Translations under genes and position numbers: made by a program | Shown here: positions 13,621-13,693 of the stretch, in pieces | Numbering within the stretch: position 1 is the first letter of the stretch | Layout: each line of letters opens with the position of its first letter | Origin: an uncultured Oscillospiraceae bacterium | Lineage (GTDB): Bacteria > Bacillota > Clostridia > Oscillospirales > Oscillospiraceae | NCBI GenBank assembly: GCA_958426425.1 | Contig: CATZYY010000054.1 | Span: forward strand, 1-13,693 | Reading direction: 5' to 3' | DNA length: 13,693 nucleotides | The notes under the pieces: model-generated | Seen by the model: the letters and a program-made list of their open reading frames with translations, nothing else | Database searches by the model: none | Told to the model about the DNA's origin: nothing

Positions 13621-13693
13621 ATGGATGCTTTTTCTGCCTCTTTGATGGCCGATAAGAGAGAGATCATCTTCGCGCCCACCGTGTACAAGTTCC
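13621..13693 (+). CDS. Start of an unidentified gene, cut by the window end
   Basis: An ATG at 13621 follows AAAAAGGAG (13602-13610), a strong ribosome binding site ten bases upstream, and the frame is open to the end of the window. The 24 visible residues start MDAFSASLMADK and include REIIFAPTVYKF. This is too short to assign a family. No signal peptide or obvious motif is seen. The 198-base gap after E3, with its hairpin, suggests a separate transcription unit, although read-through from the dehydrogenase operon is possible. No clear promoter is visible in 13504-13600. Confidence 0.6.
   Translation, partial: MDAFSASLMADKREIIFAPTVYKF

Overview
The window looks like chromosomal DNA from a GC-rich, anaerobic, Gram-positive Clostridia-type bacterium, most like an Oscillospiraceae/Flavonifractor-type gut member. 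The reasons are strong AGGAGG-type ribosome binding sites, GC-rich codons set against AT-rich promoter gaps, a secreted protein with YcdB/YcdC-like repeats and C-terminal S-layer homology (SLH) modules, and an acetoin/pyruvate dehydrogenase operon of AcoABCL type. This placement is inference from gene style; no database search was possible. I see no tRNA, rRNA, CRISPR array, insertion sequence or phage gene.

Layout. (1) 240-1521, plus strand: a two-gene thiol-redox operon, a short CcdA-type membrane electron carrier followed by a membrane-anchored TlpA/ResA-like thioredoxin, closed by a strong hairpin at 1695-1726. (2) 1821-4007, minus strand: a 728-residue exported SLH protein. Its upstream gap holds two candidate promoters, one of them resembling an ECF sigma factor promoter. 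(3) 4420-6381, minus strand: a YeiH-family transporter followed by a thioredoxin-reductase-like flavoprotein that has lost the CxxC redox centre. A LysR-type regulator (6526-7386) is divergent from this pair, and a perfect 16-bp palindrome lies in the shared promoter gap. (4) A GntR/FCD regulator (7737-8417, minus strand) converges on lysR through a bidirectional terminator and diverges from (5) a four-gene 2-oxoacid/acetoin dehydrogenase operon (E1 alpha, E1 beta, E2, E3; 8677-13422). (6) A weak terminator-like hairpin follows, then the first 24 codons of another gene that runs off the window.

How the parts fit together. The dehydrogenase operon encodes a complete thiamine-diphosphate/lipoate/FAD complex that makes acetyl-CoA and NADH from pyruvate or acetoin. 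The divergent FCD regulator, with good promoters on both sides of the gap, is the obvious candidate controller; the arrangement recalls pdhR next to aceEF-lpd in enterobacteria. Several other genes share a redox or sulfur theme: CcdA/TlpA move electrons to extracytoplasmic thiols, YeiH-family proteins are linked to sulfur oxyanions, and the CxxC-less flavoprotein shares an operon with the transporter. I do not see a clearly new defence or mobile system. The items most worth following are the CxxC-less reductase with its transporter and regulator, the tandem E3-binding domains in E2, and the regulatory gap between gntR and the dehydrogenase operon.
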